DNA of 7,856 bases, taken from NCBI GenBank assembly GCA_000432015.1, contig HF985510.1, positions 6,253 to 14,108 on the forward strand, read 5' to 3'. Both the position numbers and the translations under genes were made by a program. Under the pieces are notes generated by a model. The model saw nothing but the letters and a program-made list of their open reading frames with translations. It was not told the origin of the DNA and searched no databases. Each line of letters begins with the position of its first letter. Position 1 is the first letter of the stretch. Below, one piece after another: positions 5,829 to 7,856 of the stretch. The DNA comes from Clostridium sp. CAG:1024. GTDB taxonomy: Bacteria; Bacillota; Clostridia; Christensenellales; CAG-138.

Positions 5829-7856
5829 TTACATTTCGTTCAGTTTCTTGTAGTAGTCGATCTTGTCCTCGGCTTCCTTCTCGGCACGCGCGAAGAGCTT
5901 GTCGGCGACTTCGGGGAACTGCTTCTTGAGCGATGCGTAGCGCACTTCTCCCATGATGAAGTCCTGGAAGCTCGCCTTCGGATCCTTGGAATCCAGGCTG
6001 AAGGGATTCTTGCCTTCTGCTGCGAGATCCGGGTTGTACCGATACAGCGGCCAGTAACCGGCCTCGACTGCCTTCTTCGCTTCGAGCTGGCTGTGGCCCA
6101 TGTTGATGCCATGATTGATGCAGGGCGCGTAAGCGATGATGAGGGACGGTCCCTTGTACGCTTCCGCTTCCGTGACAGCCTTCATGAGCTGCGCCGGGTT
6201 TGCACCCATGCAGACCTTCGCAACATAGACATAGCCATAGCTCATTGCCATGAGGCCGAGATCCTTCTTCTTCGTGCGCTTACCGGCTGCTGCAAACTTC
6301 GCAACAGGGCCGGTGGGGGTCGCCTTGCTGGCCTGACCGCCCGTGTTGGAATACACCTCGGTATCCACGACGAGCACATTAACGTCCTCATCCTGTGCGA
6401 GCACATGGTCGAGTCCGCCGTAGCCGATGTCATAAGCCCAACCGTCGCCGCCGAAGATCCAGACGGACTGCTTTGTCAGCAGATCCTTGTTTGCAATGAC
6501 CTCGCGCGCAAGCGTGCAGGCGTCACAGGGGCACTTCTTGCCATTGGCAAGCCACGCCGCCTCGTACTCGGTGCCGGTCAGATCGACATCGATGCCCTCT
6601 TCGCAGGCCTTCAGGAGCTTTTCGCCCGCGAGGCGGGAGCCCTCAGCGTCGTTCATCTTCTCGAGCCATTCTGCGCCCGCAGCCTTGATGTCTGCATCGC
6701 ACCAATCGACGGCGATGAGCGCCTTCACGGTGTCAGCAAGCTTTTCTCTGCGCTGCTTCGTTGCAAGGTTCATGCCGAAGCCGAACTCAGCGTTATCCTC
6801 GAACAAGGAGTTGGCCCATGCGGGACCCTGTCCCTTCTCATTCACGGTATACGGGCAAGTCGGCGCGCTGCCGCCATAGATGGACGAGCAGCCCGTAGCG
6901 TTTGCGATGACCATGCGATCGCCGTACAGCTGGGTGAGGAGCTTGACATACGGGGTCTCGCCGCAGCCTGCGCACGCGCCGGAGAACTCGAACAGCGGCT
7001 GGAGGAACTGGCTGCCCTTCACGGTCTTGGTGTTCAGCTTGACGTCCTTCTTGGACAGGGTCAGAGCATACTCCCAATTCTTCTCCTCGGTCTTTGCAGA
7101 CTCGGTCATCGGGATCATCTTGAGCGCTTTCTCCTTTGCGGGGCAGACGTCCACGCAGTTGCCGCAGCCCGTGCAATCGAGCGGCGAAATCTGCATACGG
7201 AACTCATAGCCCTCAAAGCCGGTCGCTTTCTTCGTCACAAAGCTCTCGGGCGCTGCGGCCTTCTCCTCTGCGCTCACGAGATACGGACGGATCGTTGCAT
7301 GCGGGCAAACGAGCGAGCACTGATTGCACTGGATGCAGTTCTCAGGGATCCACGCGGGAACATCGACGGCGATGCCGCGCTTTTCGTACTTGGTGGTGCC
7401 GGTGGGAACCGTGCCGTCAGCGGACAGCGCGGAAACGGGCAGCTTGTCGCCTTCCTGCGCAAGGATCGGATGGATGAAGTCCGTGAAATACGGATCGTCC
7501 GTCACATGGATCGGGGTCGCGCCCTCGGTCGTGGTTGCCCAAGATTCCGGATACTTGATCTCCTCGATCGCGTTCATGCCGGCTTCGATCGCGGCGTAGT
7601 TCTTCTGAACGACCTCGTCGCCCTTCTTGCCGTAAGACTTCTTTGCGGCGGCCTTCATGTACTCAAGCGCTTCCTCTGCGGGGATCACGTTCGCGAGCTT
7701 GAAGAAGGCAGACTGCATGATCGTATTGATGCGGCCGCCCATGCCGACTTCACGCGCCAGTTTGATCGCGTTGATGTTATAGAACTTGAGATGGTTCTTC
7801 GCAATCGCGTTCTTCATGTGCGCGGGAAGCTCCTTCTCCATCTCTTCGAGCGTCCA
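5829..7856 (-). CDS. nifJ: Pyruvate:ferredoxin (flavodoxin) oxidoreductase NifJ (5' partial)
   Basis: Oxidises pyruvate with CoA to acetyl-CoA and CO2, passing electrons to ferredoxin or flavodoxin; a central cytoplasmic enzyme of anaerobes. The frame is open to the window end, so the visible part is the C-terminal 675 residues of an enzyme usually near 1,170-1,200. Residues below are counted from the Met at 7841. In order: the end of the gamma domain (to about 95); the EKR domain with its EKR motif at 153-155; a two-cluster ferredoxin domain (Cys169/172/175/179 and Cys223/226/229/233, each ending in CP); then the thiamine diphosphate domain with GDGWAYDIGYGG (465-476) and NTGGQ (499-503). 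Cys290, Cys293, Cys318 and Cys574 fit the ligands of the proximal 4Fe-4S cluster. All catalytic motifs in view are intact. An unusual CPCDAC (437-442) lies before the thiamine motif. NifJ here is probably fermentative; no nif genes are seen. Confidence 0.97.
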   Translation of the reverse strand, partial: WTLEEMEKELPAHMKNAIAKNHLKFYNINAIKLAREVGMGGRINTIMQSAFFKLANVIPAEEALEYMKAAAKKSYGKKGDEVVQKNYAAIEAGMNAIEEIKYPESWATTTEGATPIHVTDDPYFTDFIHPILAQEGDKLPVSALSADGTVPTGTTKYEKRGIAVDVPAWIPENCIQCNQCSLVCPHATIRPYLVSAEEKAAAPESFVTKKATGFEGYEFRMQISPLDCTGCGNCVDVCPAKEKALKMIPMTESAKTEEKNWEYALTLSKKDVKLNTKTVKGSQFLQPLFEFSGACAGCGETPYVKLLTQLYGDRMVIANATGCSSIYGGSAPTCPYTVNEKGQGPAWANSLFEDNAEFGFGMNLATKQRREKLADTVKALIAVDWCDADIKAAGAEWLEKMNDAEGSRLAGEKLLKACEEGIDVDLTGTEYEAAWLANGKKCPCDACTLAREVIANKDLLTKQSVWIFGGDGWAYDIGYGGLDHVLAQDEDVNVLVVDTEVYSNTGGQASKATPTGPVAKFAAAGKRTKKKDLGLMAMSYGYVYVAKVCMGANPAQLMKAVTEAEAYKGPSLIIAYAPCINHGINMGHSQLEAKKAVEAGYWPLYRYNPDLAAEGKNPFSLDSKDPKASFQDFIMGEVRYASLKKQFPEVADKLFARAEKEAEDKIDYYKKLNEM

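Noticed and set aside
7839..7841. Met at 7841 as the start of the pyruvate:ferredoxin oxidoreductase
   Set aside because: The frame continues to the window end, and the visible part lacks the first roughly 500 residues of the family, so this is an internal Met.
1..7856. A hidden defence system, mobile element or repeat array
   Set aside because: I found no transposase, integrase, toxin-antitoxin pair, nuclease, direct repeat array or tRNA. All long open frames in the correct orientation belong to known families.

Overview
The window is a stretch of bacterial chromosome, most likely from an anaerobic member of the Firmicutes (Clostridia-like, moderately high GC). This rests on strong AGGAGG-type ribosome binding sites, a single-chain pyruvate:ferredoxin oxidoreductase, a lipoprotein-type PotD binding protein as in a Gram-positive cell, and an M3 oligoendopeptidase of a kind common in Firmicutes. 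The taxonomic call is inference; there is no rRNA or other marker. Coding density is high. I see no mobile element, tRNA, rRNA or CRISPR array.

Plus strand, positions 1-2614: the end of a polyamine (spermidine/putrescine) ABC importer operon. It holds the C-terminal part of the permease PotB (cut by the window start), the complete permease PotC (start overlapping the potB stop by 4 nt), and the complete lipoprotein binding protein PotD, closed by a clear intrinsic terminator. The ATPase gene potA is not in the window and presumably lies upstream.

Plus strand, positions 2645-4005: a separate two-gene unit with its own recognisable extended -10 promoter. It encodes a membrane-anchored SPFH/prohibitin-family protein and a small PH-domain protein of the YvbH-like type. 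It converges on the next unit, and a 12-bp perfect hairpin between them can terminate transcription from both sides.

Minus strand, positions 4023-7856: a complete zinc oligoendopeptidase of family M3 (closest by eye to the M3B subgroup that is not PepF proper). Upstream of it on the same strand is the C-terminal 675 residues of NifJ, pyruvate:ferredoxin (flavodoxin) oxidoreductase, cut by the window end. A 126-bp gap between them holds a modest hairpin that may be a weak nifJ terminator.

Together this is housekeeping metabolism: polyamine uptake, membrane organisation or quality control, peptide breakdown, and fermentative pyruvate oxidation to acetyl-CoA. I do not see a convincing undescribed system. 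The items most worth a second look are the SPFH + PH-domain gene pair and an extra cysteine cluster inside NifJ.
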